The notes under the pieces: generated by a model
Seen by the model: the letters and a program-made list of their open reading frames with translations, nothing else
What the model was told of the DNA's origin: nothing
Databases searched by the model: none
Shown: piece after piece, positions 1-12,260 of the stretch
Position numbering within the stretch: the first letter of the stretch is position 1
Layout of the letters: each line of letters begins with the position of its first letter
From: Durusdinium trenchii
Lineage: Eukaryota > Sar > Dinophyceae > Suessiales > Symbiodiniaceae
Direction of reading: 5' to 3'
DNA: 64,000 nucleotides
Assembly (NCBI GenBank): GCA_963970005.1
Contig: CAXAMN010022729.1
Location: forward strand, 210,636-274,635
Translations under genes and position numbers: made by a program

Positions 1-240
1 GGTTGCGCGGGCACCGGACAAATCGCACTCTCGCCTGCATTTCGCGCACTCGACACGCGCGATCTCCGCAGAGGGTTGGGCGCGCATGGGACAAATCATG
101 ACAAATCGCACTCTCGCCTGCATTTCGCGCACTCGACTTGCACGATCTCCGCAGAGGGTTGCGCGCGCATGGGATAAACCGCACTCTCGCCTGCATTTCG
201 CACACTCGACACGCACGATCTCCGCAGAGGGTTGCGCGTC
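1..240. repeat. 72-bp tandem repeat, edge copy
   Basis: About three imperfect units built around a GATCTCCGCAGAGGGTTGCG core and a CTCGCCTGCATTTCGCGCAC segment. The same unit occurs in the opposite orientation at 22.73-23.28 kb. The array runs off the left end of the window. Long frames through it are by-products of the repeat and I do not treat them as genes. Confidence 0.85.
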
Positions 241-399
241 AAGTCTCCAAGTTTCGTACGAGACTTCCTCCAAAAGTCAAGCGGAAACACCCATCGGAGC
301 ACACACATCACGCAGCCCTGCCAAGCAGTTTCGCGATTCCAGCCCCTCCAAACAACATCCGCTCACACGCCAATCCCAATGTGACAGCGACATTCACCT

Positions 400-560
400 C
401 TACCACAACTCACAACCTCACGATTCCCTGCACCTGCCACGAATCTTTCCGCGTCCACACGTCTAACGCGCACAAAGTACTGCGCCTGCCACGAAATGGC
501 CGTCACATCTCGCAACCTGCGGATTCCCTGTGCCTGCCACGAAAATCGCAGTTCCATACC
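400..560. repeat. Degenerate CTGCCACGAAAT-type repeat
   Basis: Spaced copies of a motif like CCTGCCACGAAA with CACAAAGTACTGCG between them. It is a diverged relative of the tandem array at 49.15-49.50 kb. No gene is visible here. Confidence 0.55.
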
Positions 561-1217
561 TCAAAACCCGCCATGTGAGCTTCAACAAAATTTGCACCAC
601 ACCAAACGTTTGGAATGATTTCGACCCGTTCTGAGCACACTCCCATCCACCAAAATCGGCATTTCAGCTGAGACTTGTCACGAAAACCGAGCTTCGATGC
701 CACACCCTGAACCGCAAATACCAATGGCACGGCCACATCCAACACCCCAAAAACACGACTCTCCAAACGCTAATCCCAATGGAACTGCGCGGCACACTGC
801 GGATCTCACAAAACGCTGCGCCTGTGCAGCGAAATGCATCACGTCTCTCACGCGACATGTCATTCTCATGCAAATCACAATGGAATAGCGGCGCACACTA
901 CCTTGTGACGCATCCATGCGAAGTCACTTGCAAAAGCTTCCCCCAATGGCAGCAAATTTGAGACGCAACGACGACGACAAACGACGACAGACGACGACAG
1001 ACGACGACAAACGACGAGAGACGACGAGAGACGACGACAGACGACGACACGACGCAAGCCATGTAAACACAGCTCCAACCCCCAGACCCCAACAATAAAC
1101 GGGAACCCTTCGCTACGCATTCGGGAAAAAGGTCAAAAACAAAACAAACACGATGGTTTTTGAAGGAAGATTCTCCTGCCTGCCTGAAGGAACAAAAAGC
1201 CTTGGGAAATGCCTCAC
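560..1217. other. Intergenic stretch with ACG/GAC microsatellite
   Basis: Positions about 965-1050 are a (GACGACA)n-like simple repeat, which opens long Arg/Asp/Thr-rich frames on both strands. I see no gene. This is downstream of the epsilon-tubulin stop codon. Confidence 0.6.
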
Positions 1218-4200
1218 TTATTTATTTGGAAACAAAAGTGGGGTAGGAAATGACGGAGGTTGAAACAAATGTCTATTCTTGTTCTTACTGTACGTACTTT
1301 TCTTGTTGCAGCATTGCGGCAACATGTCCAAGTGGATGTACTCTTTGATCAGGGTGTTAACTGTCTCAAAGGCTTCATCAAACTCGGCCTTTTCCATGTA
1401 CTCTGTGTAGTGATGCACGTGAGCTTTCCGGCAGTACAACCGCGAGAAGTCTTTGACCTGGACGTGTGTCCCCTTTTACGTCAGTGAGAAAAACTAATTG
1501 CTATGATGCTATGCTTAGCTGATGCAAGTGCAACTGGGCGACAGTATGGCTGAACATCTGGTGCGCCGCACAGGTGTTCCCCAAATGCAACACTGAGTAT
1601 GGGAGCCCACGTGGTGGCACTTTGCAAAGGCCAATCCTCATGCAAGGACAAGGAGAAAATGATGGTGAAAAATTCTAGATGGGGTCGTGGAGAAAATGAT
1701 GAGAAAATGACAAGTTGAAGCAACATCGCTACCTGTTAGGGGAGGGGGGACCTATAAAAATGTAAGTTACATTTTTCCTGGGGGGGTCCTGGTTTGATAC
1801 CTCAAATATGTAAGCTTACATTTTTTAAAATAGACGTAGAAAATGTAAGCTTACATTTTCCCCCATATACGTAGAAAATGTAAGCTTACATTTTCTACGT
1901 CTGCAATGCCAGATGCAATCAAATCTTGTTTGGTGTAATCTTGTTATATATATATATTGTTTATATATCATCACTTCTGCCATCTTCTGCCTAGAAGCCA
2001 ACAGATCTCAGCAACTTCAAGAGTGCAGCAAGCTCCAAATTGCAACAAACACGCTTTCCTTCCAGGATTCACAGAGTATCATTGAGGATTAGTATGTTAG
2101 TATGTTACATTTTGAGGGGTGCCCTGTAAAATGTAAGCTACCATGTGCCTAGGTGATATGTTACCTTTTCAGAGGTACCCTGTAAAATGTAAGTTGCCAC
2201 GTGCCCACATAGTAAGTTACATTTTTACCACCCCCTCCGCCCCCATCCTGCACTCTGAACACTCACCGGTGATTCCCTGGGGGATCCCTGGGGAATCCTG
2301 GGGAATCCCTGCCAGCCCACATCCCCCCCCCCAAAAAAAAAAAAAGCTTAAACTTCCACCGGTAAACCCCCAGAAAGCCCCCCGGTCAAAAAGAAGGGGG
2401 GGGGTCCAACATACATTTATGGCCCCCCAAAAAAAATGTAACTTACATTTTTTTACGTCCCCCCTCAAAAACCTGAGGCAAGGGGGTGGCGATGAAGCAA
2501 CATCAAAAGTGTGGAAAATGGGGTTGTCGATGCAGTGAGCTGCCACGGGTCTTAAATGCATCCTCATTGAAGGGCAAAAGCTTCAGTTTCTTGCGCAGCT
2601 GGGAGATATTGCCTGTACATCACCATCCGTTAGAGCAAACCGAACGGCTGATTTCTGTTTAAAAATGCTACTAGCGTTTTTCAGCTTGGCTCTTGGTGCT
2701 GAGACTCTGACGGTTGACATCACCAATGGAAGCTGAACCACGAACCAGAAAGGCCAGAGCCATGTAGGTGCTCCCCCTGAGCAGTTCGCCGTTTGGTCCG
2801 TTTCGGCGGACTTGATTCTGAAGCAATTGCTAGTAACAATGACTGATCCTGGCTCATAATGCCATGCCTGGGATCAACGTTCATCAGCTGATGGTTCTGA
2901 GTGATGACTTCTGAGAACATTTGGTGGAAGCCTGGCAAAATCAGCGCTTCTGTCCTGTAACGCTGCAACTTATAATTGCTTAGCTTTGCTTTCATCATTG
3001 GCAGCCTCTGGAAACGAGTCGAGGATCCCGGCCAAAGTATAACGGGCTCATTGAAGCCAGAAGGAAGTGCATACGTGGAAATGGCACCAGGTTCATGGTG
3101 ATCTCATTCAGGTCCAAATTCAGGGAACCCTCAAATCTCATTGAACTTGTTAGGTTGTTCAGAAGATGCGCCACCAGAGAATTCATCCGATCAAAAGGTC
3201 GCTCTTGACCCAATGGAGGTGGCCGCCTCATGGGTACAAGGGCGGCCGATCATGTCTTCAAAAACAAGCTTTGATCTGCTTCGCTCAACCTGGGGATGGG
3301 CATTGCCAAGTTGCGCTGTCCCTGCTGAACGTGGGGCCTGGACCTCGGGCTCCACCACCTGCCTGACACATGATGGCAAAGTGGATGCCAAGCCTCTTAT
3401 GCAAGCAAGGGCTTGCAGTAAGGGGCTCACTTTCAGAAGCATTGTGATTGACTCATATTGGCAATATTGGCAACAGTAGGGGCCTTCAAGACCTAAGTCT
3501 CTGGCTTGGTAGGTCTTACCTTCTTCCCCTGTTCTTATCTCTGCCGCAAAACAATCTCATGGCTTGCTGTTTGGCCGTCCTCTTCCTTGGCGGTGCCGAA
3601 TGTGCTGTCCTTCGCGCTGGTCCAGATGGAGCGGCTCTGGGCGCACCTTCAGCAGTAAACTCCGGCCAGAGGCTCTAAATCAAAAGAGCCAAACACTTAT
3701 ATAGACCCACGAATACGAAAAGGTCAAAAAAGATCAAAACAACATAACATGGAAAAGTGCAATGCATTCTTGCTCTACTCCGGGTCCCCGGGTGCTGATC
3801 CTGCCATGTGTGATTGGCTGACTGAGGTGCAATTTGAACCCTTCCCTGCATGCGTTGGAAGAGCTATTGCCCGAGTGCTTCGTACGAAGTTGCGTGGTTC
3901 AATACTTGCCTCTCATAACAGTGGGATATTGGAAAGCAAGAAGCTCAAAGAAATCGTAATATTAGCCTCTACTTTTCCGCCATATTCCTTTCCCTTCTTC
4001 TGCTGCTGCATGGTCAGGCACGCAGGCAAACAAGCTCCCATTTGCAAATGCTGTTTTCAGAGGATGATGACCCTCTTGGCGCTGAGGTTTGCATCCAACA
4101 TTTGCTCCAAAAAATGACGCTTTCACGAGGCTATGTGGTTTGAAAACTGAGTATGCTTTGATTCCACATCGCTGTGCGCGTTTGTTGTGCGTTCCAGCTA

Positions 4201-5240
4201 CTGTACTAGCAATGGATGTCAAATAATTCTGTTCTGCTCTCCAGGCACGTCGTGGCTGGCGTTCATCTTGGGGAAGGTCAATGAGAGTGGCCTGAGCTTG
4301 CTCCCCAGCATCTCGTGTAGAGATTTGGTTGCATATGCTTGCCAAGGAATCGTTGGAGGTTGGCAGGACACAGTGTGCAGATTGAATCAAAGGACGCATG
4401 GCAAGGATGGTGTTGTAAGGCGATGTCACCACATCATCTTCTCGTGAAGGGCAAACACAGGAGACAAAGCGGAAGACTTCTGGCAGCATGTCCTCTAGGC
4501 TTTCCAGGATGTAAGTTCCAAGGCCACTACCAGTTCCACCTCCCAAAGAGTGCAGAAGGAAGAAGCATTGCAATGAGTCGCACTGCTCTGCAGACTTCCG
4601 AACTTTTTCCTGAATACTTTCTCGATAAGTAGGGCCGTACACATGATATCCATGTGCCCAGTTGTTCCCAGATCCAGAGACATCAGTAATACGCTGGCGG
4701 GCGTCAAATAAATCGGCCAATGGCCCTGTGAGCAAAGAATTCACAACACCCTCTTCCATATCCACCAGCAAGCATCTAGCCTTGAGGGTGCGGATCTGGT
4801 CACCCACTGGCAAGCCCGGCAAGTTTGCATGTCTTGTATCCACATTTCGGAAGAATGATGATAGGGCGGCATCATATATCGCAGTCTTGGAGACAAAGGC
4901 ATGCTCTCGCAAGACCTGAGCTTTGACACGCACCAACACCCAACGCGACAACACAGGTTCCACCCTTGGTGCATCGAACCTTTTGCGGCGAATGCCTCCC
5001 GAAGCAAACCACAAAGAACTTCCCATGTTCAGAAGGGGTGCAAGGTCCCAAAATCTGCACCCGATCTGATTCCCGCATTGACCGACCTGTGCCAGGAAGG
5101 TTGGATTAACAGCTTCTGCCTTGTGGGTGTTCTATGAAAGGGCTCATAAGTAAGTGCAACTGATTGGCCCCTAGCTGCCCTAGCTCTGAGATGTTCAGTG
5201 AGATTCAGTGAGCCTGGATGGTGATGACCTCTCGTGGCAT
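1218..5240 (-). CDS. TUBE1: Epsilon-tubulin, multi-exon gene
   Basis: Epsilon-tubulin, a basal-body/centriole tubulin. Exons as read: 5240-5214 (start MPREVITIQ), 5086-5042 (VGQCGNQIG nucleotide-binding segment), 4915 to about 4300 (FFRNVDTR, DMEEGVVN, SGSGNNWA, tubulin signature GGGTGSG, SPYNTILAM), about 3226-3006 (NLTSSMRFEGSLN, MNLVPFPRMHFL), 2949-2868, 2776-2739 (MALAFLVRG), 2612-2547, about 1628-1543 (VPPRGLPYSVLHLGNTCAAH) and 1457-1218 (RLYCRKAHVHHY to the stop). KAHVHHY and the EEGVVN/SGSGNNWA segments distinguish epsilon from alpha, beta and gamma. Several introns use GC donors (after 5214, 5042, 3006 and 2868). The variable loop before the RFEG exon is unresolved; a basic, Pro-rich frame at about 3680-3523 with a GTAAG donor may be one exon of it. 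A foldback element sits in the intron between 2547 and 1628. Identity is secure; the 3300-4300 joins are not. Confidence 0.93.
1725..2493. mobile_element. Foldback/MITE-like element, copy 1 (769 bp)
   Basis: Terminal inverted repeats ATCGCTACC/GGTGGCGAT (8 of 9 paired) are flanked by an 8-bp target duplication GAAGCAAC (1717-1724 and 2494-2501). The interior has several palindromes built on AAATGTAAGCTTACATTT, including a perfect 32-bp one at 1869-1900, and C/G-run blocks. No transposase is encoded, so it must be non-autonomous. An 8-bp duplication fits the hAT superfamily, but that assignment is inference. It lies in an epsilon-tubulin intron and is closely matched by 31141-31862. Confidence 0.9.
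3240..3960 (-). other. Unresolved intron/linker region of epsilon-tubulin
   Basis: Homology predicts roughly 40 poorly conserved loop residues between the SLASICNQI exon and the PFDRMN exon. A minus-strand frame at about 3680-3523, rich in Arg, Ala and Pro, ends at AAG/GTAAGA, a good donor, and is the best candidate. Nothing else is recognisable. Confidence 0.35.
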
Positions 5241-5740
5241 CTCGCAGTCATGGCTGGCACGCGCCCATGGGATTCCGTCTGAAACCGAATCTTCTGAACA
5301 AGAAAATCATGCTGCAGTCAGATCACTGCAGGAAGATCAGGAAGTTTAAAGCAACATGCTTTTGGGTTGCCTGTAACGGTGGTATACATGTAGGTAAAAA
5401 ATACGATTGTGGCTGACACTTGCAGTAGCTGCGGAATCTCAGGATCAAAAGGCCGAGAAAGGTTGATTGGTCTATCATCGGTTTGCTACGAAAGAGAATC
5501 ATCAAAGCACGCGCAACTTCTCCATGGTCCACGCGGTCCTTTTCATCTTGGCTGTTGCAGCAGCTCTGCAGCATGTTCCGTGTACATTCCCAGCGTGAAA
5601 CCATAGCTACCTACAGATATTTCTCCGGAATAGCTCTGAAGCCTCAAGCCCGTAAGCCAAATGGCACGTTTCAAGACAATCAATCCATCAAAGGGACTAA
5701 AAGAACCCTGAAATTATCTTATCAAAAGAAACTAGCAGTT
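5241..5740. other. Gap between epsilon-tubulin and methyltransferase genes
   Basis: Between the epsilon-tubulin start codon and the methyltransferase stop codon. I see no convincing exon and no repeat; it should hold the 5-prime region of the former and the 3-prime UTR of the latter. Confidence 0.5.
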
Positions 5741-6880
5741 TCATGTCATGGCTGCAAATCGTTGCAAGCCAGTGCGTTCAACATTCTGGAGCTTCCGAGG
5801 GCAGAACTCTTCAACATATCCCATCTCCATCATTTCGTCCCATGCTCTCCGGACGTCGTCCAGAAATGTGTCATCCAAAAGCACACGGTTGTTCCTAGTC
5901 AATGGTCTAAATCGAAAGTATCTTTGAACTTATCTTGATCGATGCACAAGGGCAAAATGGGGCCTCTCATCGAGTATCGGCCGAGACGCTTCAGATTAGC
6001 CAAGGCAGCAAAGTTCTTCAAGTCTCTAATTGCCACATCATAGCTATGGCCTCCGTCAATAAAAATCAGCTCGCACCTGGAGACAGCAATCAACAAAGTC
6101 CACCAAGCACCAGAATAACAGAACGCACGTATCCTGCAGTTTCTTTCCTCTAGGGCTATGGCTTTACATCTGGGTTGTGTCGATGGAACTCAGGAACTGT
6201 CGCCAAAGAGTCGCCCCAGGTCATATTCAAGCGCCTCAGGAACTGTCGCCAAAAGTTTGTTGGACATATGTAGATTCCATATGATATGTGCAATTACATT
6301 TACATATACATATATGCAATTCTTCTGTATCATATAGCTATGTTAATATAAATATAGCATAATAGCATATATGTATATGCGTGTGATGCAAGTAGGCATT
6401 CCCTCGCCCCCCCAAAAAAAAACAATACAGTAGTTCAAAACTTGCGATCATTCCATCAAGCATCCCAGGAAATCGGTTTGATAGCCACATCGCCGCTGGT
6501 CGCGCATACGGGTGATCCCCCAAATCAAAGGAGTAGACCTGTGAGTGAGTTGGGACACAAAGCATGCGTCATGCAAACTTGGTGGAGCAAATGGCAATGT
6601 TGCAAGGTTCACTCTATCGATACAAATTGCCTTACCCATCACTTGGGCTCAAATTTAAGGTGTTCGCCTGCGCTTTGGTCCGCAGCAACCATCTTAGGGC
6701 GCTGTGACCAGCATTGAAGCCAACCTCGCAAACCGTCTTGATCGAAGCATCGGATGCGATCCTTGGTGCGCAAAATGCTCGGCTTCTAAACGCGCTTTGC
6801 GGCACTTAGCTTTCCTTCCATTCAGACGTGTTGCGCGTTCATCACTTCCACAGCCTCCGGCACCATGTTGCTGTGACCTG
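5741..6880 (-). CDS. Class I SAM-dependent methyltransferase, multi-exon
   Basis: Four exons read well. About 6745-6668 holds motif I as CEVGFNAGHSALRWLL. 6538 to about 6470 encodes VYSFDLGDHPYARPAAMWL, with the acidic end of strand 2. 6076 to about 6005 encodes CELIFIDGGHSYDVAIRDL, the motif IV region. 5894-5741 encodes VLLDDTFLDDVRRAWDEMM through QRFAAMT and the stop. The order glycine loop, SFDLGDH, FIDGGHSY, LLDD is that of the Methyltransf_24-like class I fold. The join 6668 to 6538 uses a GC donor (CAG/GCGAAC) in phase 0. A further exon near 6870-6830 (NMVPEAVEVMNAQH) and perhaps a frame at 7351-7100 may belong upstream. The methyl acceptor cannot be inferred. Confidence 0.8.
6200..6420. 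repeat. Short direct repeat and AT-rich intronic sequence
   Basis: CAGGAACTGTCGCCAAA occurs twice (about 6190 and 6237), followed by TATA/CATA-rich sequence to 6375 and a short C/A run. It lies in a methyltransferase intron and may simply be low-complexity DNA. Confidence 0.5.
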
Positions 6881-7099
6881 GACACCCACAAGTCAGTCGT
6901 GCCACTTTCATGATGCTCCAGCCTTCAATCTCCCGATCAGGATGCCATATGTGCGAAATAGAGCCCTTTGGCAGCGGCTTGTCTGTGAGTCGCATGGACC
7001 ACGCGACCACGGAGTCTAAACCTGGACAAACTGGCCGGACCCACCACAACAACAGCTGGAGTTGTGGCATGCCCTACTTACAGTAGAAGCATAGCACTG

Positions 7100-7351
7100 C
7101 TAGGTCTCAAACTTTCTGTTAGGACCTCTTCCTCTTCGTTCTTTTCGCTGGACTTCTTTGGTCTCGATGCCAGTGGTGGTGAGAGGCAGAAACCACCTCA
7201 AGGCCGCAAGGCCGAGTGGGTGGCAGGATGGGTCAGATTGCAAAAACGCTCGAACCCATTCATCACAGTCCCGACCAAGAAACGCAGGCTCCTTGTTGCT
7301 GCAAATAGCCTCTCCGCCATCTCCTCTCATGTAGAGGGAACTCAACAACAC
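7100..7351 (-). CDS. Possible exon, unassigned
   Basis: A minus-strand frame ending in a basic tail (ETKEVQRKERRGRG) with ordinary coding-like composition (CDEWVRAFLQSDP, ALRWFLPLTT). It lies on the strand and side expected for an N-terminal exon of the methyltransferase, but no homology confirms it. A (GT)n run lies just outside at 7400-7417. Confidence 0.3.
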   Translation of the reverse strand: MLLSSLYMRGDGGEAICSNKEPAFLGRDCDEWVRAFLQSDPSCHPLGLAALRWFLPLTTTGIETKEVQRKERRGRGPNRKFET

Positions 7352-7689
7352 CGAATCAGTGAATCAGCATGCCTCACCTCAATATGAACGGAAACCTTCG
7401 GTGTGTGTGTGTGTGTGGTCTTACTTTCAAGTCAATCAACCTCCACGAGGTGCCCTGCCGAAATGGGGTCAAACAAGTTGGCCTCGCCAAACTGCGTGGA
7501 AGATAGGCGGCCAACCAGCTGGCAGTCAAGGCGCCAGCGCAAAGGTGTGCAGGTCCTATCGATAGATGTCAATCAGAGGTATTCAACTGCCTATATATTA
7601 TACTTCTCTATGTTCAGAACCTTTGAGTCTGCGGAATCGGTCCTTAAAGCTTTCTTTGCTCCAGCACCGGAGATTAAGTAGGCTGGGCC

Positions 7690-9100
7690 CAATCGATACC
7701 TCTCCAGTGACTCCAGAAACTCCAGTGGCTTGACATCCGGGTAGAAGCGACATGCTATCAAGTTGCCACGGATAGAGACGCCGGAGCCCAGGTCCTATCT
7801 CATGATCCCGGAACTGTGCTAACTCCTTGGTGGATCAATGGGCTGATGATGAAGATGTGGCTTTTCAATTTGTTTTTCAGACAACATTCTGGAAGCTAGT
7901 GCTGCAAGGTGTCGGGGTCAGGAGTGCCCAACAAATCCTCCCCACCTAAACAAACCAAGTCCCAATCTTTGGGAACAGCCTCCAGGCGATCTTCCAACCT
8001 GAAATGTCTTGGGATGGAGAGCTAGGGAATCGGGAATGTTGCCTGAGCCAAGGCAGCTGGGTGCGTGACAACTCAGTTGTGACTCCAAATGGGAACTTGC
8101 AATTGTCTTCCACCACGAGGAATGCATCGGATGCCGCACCGGCTTCCTTCTCTATATCAGCCCAAACCTATCCCAATCACAGGAATCTACCACCTACCAG
8201 GCCACCAGTATTGCCTTTTGAATTTTGATGGACGTTGATGTTGCTCCTTCCTCACGCCTGCAGCTGCGACAACGCCTGTCCCAAGCTGCCACGTGTAAGA
8301 TCTAGCTCTTGAAGCCATCCTGCCAACACATGCTGAAATTTATGGACCATCGGCACCAGAACTGAATAGAACTGAGGTTTTGCGGCGTCTGCTTTGATCG
8401 GCCTCCGTGTTTCTTGCCCGGAGCTTCTCGACCTCTCCGGACATGCCGCCAGCGCTTTGTTTCTCGCCACTTCTGTCGCCACTCATCCTTCACCAGCACA
8501 CCTGATAGGTCACACGACTCTATAAACAAAGCCTCTCAATTGTCAATGCCATGAAACAGAACGTCAAGAGTCAAGACATTGGCAGCATGAAACAGTCTAG
8601 CAATGTTGGCACTTTCCCGCCCCAGCGGCGGGGCAGTGCTGCGGGTTCCACGACACCAGAGTCCACGATGTCCAGCACATCATCCTTCACAGCTTGAGAA
8701 AATGAAATCAGCCAAAGGCCTCTTTGTGCCAAGTTATTTCGAAACACTTGCAGCCTGCAAATCAAAGCCATCCACTGCAGCCCACTGCCGCACTGGGACC
8801 TCAAACAAAGCAATTGATGGTGTTGCCAAATCTCCAAGCATCATTACTCCAACACCTGAACTGGTGCGTTTGTGTGCGCGCGCGCTGTTTTACCTTTCAT
8901 GTGTCAATTGATTAAACATTTAACCACCTATCAAATCCTATGAACCAGCTTCTTTCGAGAGGCTCCTGGGCTGAGCTTCTCCAAGGTTTTCTGGAGGTAC
9001 TTCACTGGGCGATGGCGACGGATCAAATACACAGATCTCACATTCTGAAGCCTGAAGGCTTCGCTGCACCACAGAGGGCCGAAAGCACTAGCAGTGAAGG
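7690..9100 (-). CDS. Possible unassigned exons
   Basis: Minus-strand frames at 8482-8252 (ending FQHVLAGWLQELDLTRG, GQALSQLQA, stop) and 8837-8571 (AVKDDVLDIVDSGVVEPAAL) read like protein, but I recognise no family and found no clean join between them. They could be a small unknown gene between the methyltransferase and the protease, or 3-prime parts of the protease transcript. The rest of 7690-9100 shows nothing else. Confidence 0.3.
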
Positions 9101-9129
9101 TGGCGCTCAAGGCTCAAGACTAAGGAGCA

Positions 9130-12100
9130 GTGAAGTTGTCCCTGAAGAAAAGCCCCGTAACAAGGTCGTCATAGTCCAAACAAAGGCCAATGTAGCCCAG
9201 GAAGACCTGACTGTGCAGGATTTGGCACGGCCCAGCGTTTGGGGCTGGGGAGACGTTTGAAAACGTAATAGTAGCAGGCCTCCCGAGCCTCAAGGGCCGC
9301 GTGCTCCACACCATGGGATCATGTTAATTCTAGTAGCATCCTTGTTCCTAGTAGTACGGCCAGGAGCGTCCTTGCTCCTAGTAGCGATGCCCTTTGCTCC
9401 TAGTAGCGTCCTCTACCCATATGTGTAGTATTGTATAGTCATCCAATTTCTCGCATCCCACGCGTGTTGATTTGTGAGGTTTGACACCTTGATTCAGCTG
9501 GCCCCCAAAAGCGGCCCTGCTAAATGTTGATGTTGCTTAATTTTGCATACAACAGGTTTAGAGGGTACTCATCAGAAGTGCGCCGCTACTTCAAAGGTGG
9601 TGATTGGTTGACTTTGGTGGCACAGTCTTGTGGGGCATTCTGGTGGGGCACTCTTGCGGCACAGCCTTGTGGAACACTATTCTGTCATGCTGCTGACGAG
9701 GCAAGCTTGTGCTGGAGCCACCGCAACTGTGTAACGTCGGAGAGCACGTGCAATGCTTTTTGCTTTTGACATGGTGTTCATCAATCAAGGGCTTGCAATG
9801 GCTTAACAAGGCTTACCTGCACACTCGTTGAAACCCTAGCTTGCAGAATGCCACTGCACAAGCTACATCAAACTCCTGGCACTTCGAATGCTTTCGGCCT
9901 CACGGGTAGGTCGAATTCCGAGCCCTCCACTGACATCCACCAAGCTGGCGGATCAGTTCAGCCACGCCATGGCGTGGACCCATCATCAGCGCCGTGCCAG
10001 TGTCCATGGCCACCTCTTCTCTGCTTTCCATCTCAAGGCCAGGAGCTACTAGTAGCGTCCTTGCTCCTCGTAGCGATGCCTTTGCTCCTAGTAGCGATGC
10101 CCTTTGCTCCTAGTAGCGTCCTTGCTAGGAATGATTCCATAAGCAAATGTTCTTACACCCAACGGTGAGGCATGGCACGGGAACAACATTGGCATGCCTT
10201 GGCATGCCTTGGTCCACACAGACTGACTGGATCCTACGCTGCTGCCTGACAACGGGGCTTAGATCGGAAGTCATAGCACAAATGAAGAGGCTTGTCTCTA
10301 ACCTGAGCACCAAGGATTGCAAACAATCTCACCCGCAAAACACTTGTTCGGAAGAGTCCTGCAAGCCCCATAACCAGTTTCTCAGATCCTTGCATAGATA
10401 TCCCGCATTGTCACCTTGCACAACACATACAGTGCCTCTGATGTCTTCTACTTGTGATGTACTGTCATCCAATCGATGTCATGTTCCCTCAGTTCTCGGC
10501 CAACCAGTAGCCCTTTTCTTCTGCTTCGTTTTTTGGCACCTGAGAAGCACCCACCAGGAGACAGGAGGAAGGAACACATGAGGCCGTCGCCGGTGTCGCC
10601 AGTGCGACATGATATGTGAGTGGTCGGCTGACTGAGGAAAGGACGGGCAACCATGTGACCGCCCCCTCCAAACGCTCCCGCCGATACCTGACACATCAGG
10701 ATCATTAGGTGCACCCACATTGCCAATAGAGTCGGCTCAAGCATGGAGAAAATCAAATCAGCGCCAACTGACAGGTTCAAAAATGATCCAATCAAAACAA
10801 ATGAGGACTCAACCCCCCAAAAGTAATCTCGCTGTCTTCATCAGCCTTGGGCAAGTTGGAACTACGACAGCTTCATGATCCCAAGAGCGTTCGCGCTGAG
10901 CTTCCAGCATCCAAACTTCTGAGGAAGAATGCGAACGTGGGGTTTCCAATCACTTCATTGGCAGCCTGACATTGTGTCAAATCTGAACCCAGTCTTAGAG
11001 TGCTTCGCGTGCCAAAACTGAGGGACACACCACCAAGCGGTTCACAAAGTTGAATGAAGGGCCAGCCTTCAGTCTGCAATGATTTGATTTCCGCTGGACA
11101 CAAAAGAAATAAACAACAAAGCACCCTACCGGTCCAGTCACACAAACTGGGAGCGTACGGACAAACCGCCCAACCCGAGGCCAAAAATTCCGTCGAAGGG
11201 AAGCTCGGTGAAGGGAAAGCGAGACTCCTCGAGCAACAGGTGGTCAATTAGTTTGCTGCTTGATGTGGAATAGATATTATGGCAACGAGCCTGAGTCACG
11301 CCTAAGAAGTCCACTTTCAAACCTGAGTCGTCCCTTGAGCACTTGTACCAATGGGTGTAAAAGTCTGAGTTTGTCACAAGCCGGATTTGATGCAGCTCCA
11401 GAACCTGGCAGAAACCAAACCAACACTGTTAACCAAAACAGGACATGCGGGAAATCAAATGCTGTTGCTATTGTATGCATTCCCTTCTGTTCTATGCAGC
11501 GGTGTTAAGACTCAAAGGGATACAAACAGTGATTATGCTCGGGCAATATAATATAGTATGCAAAAGCCTCTGCTCAATGGCCTTGTTTCAGGCACAGCAT
11601 GTCCTGGATGTACTCCCCTGTTAGCTTTCCAGTACCTTCAGCAGCAGGGCTTCCCGCGCAATGCACATGCTTGTCTAGCAAGATCATATCATCTGGCTTG
11701 CTGAGGGCATGGTTGTGCTTCAATGACTTAGACCTGCACCATAGGTAATGGTGGTAGTATCGCGGTCCTGCAGCTGTGAGGTTGTGGCACCCAATCTAGC
11801 ATTGCTGATTGGCTGATACGCATCTGTCCCTAAAACGATCCACCCTGGTCGTCTTGATCCAACTCATCCACCAAGCACATCAAAAAACTATATATGCAAA
11901 ATGGCAAGTGCATGCAAGTGCGCATCAGGTGCTGGCGAACCCTACAAACTGGCATGAGGGCGCATGACTTTAGCTGCACCCAGTTCTGGTTGCTACAAAT
12001 CGATTTCGCCCAGCACTCTTGCCGGTCCAGCCCCGGCTGCAAAGGTGTACCATCCTCGAGGGCCAGCTGCAGTGAGGAACCTCGGCTGAGCTTAACAACC

Positions 12101-12260
12101 ATGCCATGTGCAGGCAATGCAGTTGCACCAGTGGCTACGACCTCCAGAGCCACAACCCACGAAGCTTTCAACATGGTTCGCTGCATTTTTCATGTGGATG
12201 TCGTCAGAACATTTTGCCCCAAACTGAAGACAAGGAACAATCGATTAAGCAGTCGGTCAC
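9130..12260 (-). CDS. Pepsin-like aspartic protease, 3-prime exons
   Basis: Minus-strand exons in family order: about 12240-12190 (AKCSDDIHMKNAANH), about 12090-12020 (LQLALEDGTPLQPGLDR), about 11300-11160 (FTELPFDGIFGLGLGGLSV, the flap/FDGILGLG block), about 10960-10880 (NPTFAFFLRSLDAG), 10687-10645 (YRRERLEGAVTWLP), 10539-10501 (VPKNEAEEKGYWL), 10302-10246 (VRDKPLHLCYDFRSKPRCQ), 10013-9941 (VAMDTGTALMMGPRHG, second catalytic Asp in DTGT) and about 9290-9130 (ILHSQVFLGYIGLCLDYD, matching the C-terminal ILGD.FLR.YYTVFD block). The joins 10645/10539 (GT donor) and 10246/10013 (GC donor) are in phase. The first active-site half lies upstream at 17306-17590, beyond the DnaJ gene. The active-site Gly-Asp of the C-terminal block is changed to HS. 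Confidence 0.8.
9330..9410. repeat. CTAGTAGCGTCCTTGCTC-type dispersed repeat
   Basis: Alternating TCCTAGTAGCGTCC and TTGCTCCTAGTAGCGATGCC words, about 20-25 bp apart. The same words recur at 10045-10130, 45385-45500 and 53035-53090. Confidence 0.8.
10040..10130. repeat. CTAGTAGCGTCCTTGCTC-type dispersed repeat
   Basis: Four tandem-like copies of the words described at 9330-9410, inside a protease intron immediately upstream (minus sense) of the DTGT exon. Confidence 0.8.

Noticed and set aside
875-1120. Arg/Asp and Val/Ser-rich frames near 1 kb
   Set aside because: They come from the GACGAC simple repeat.
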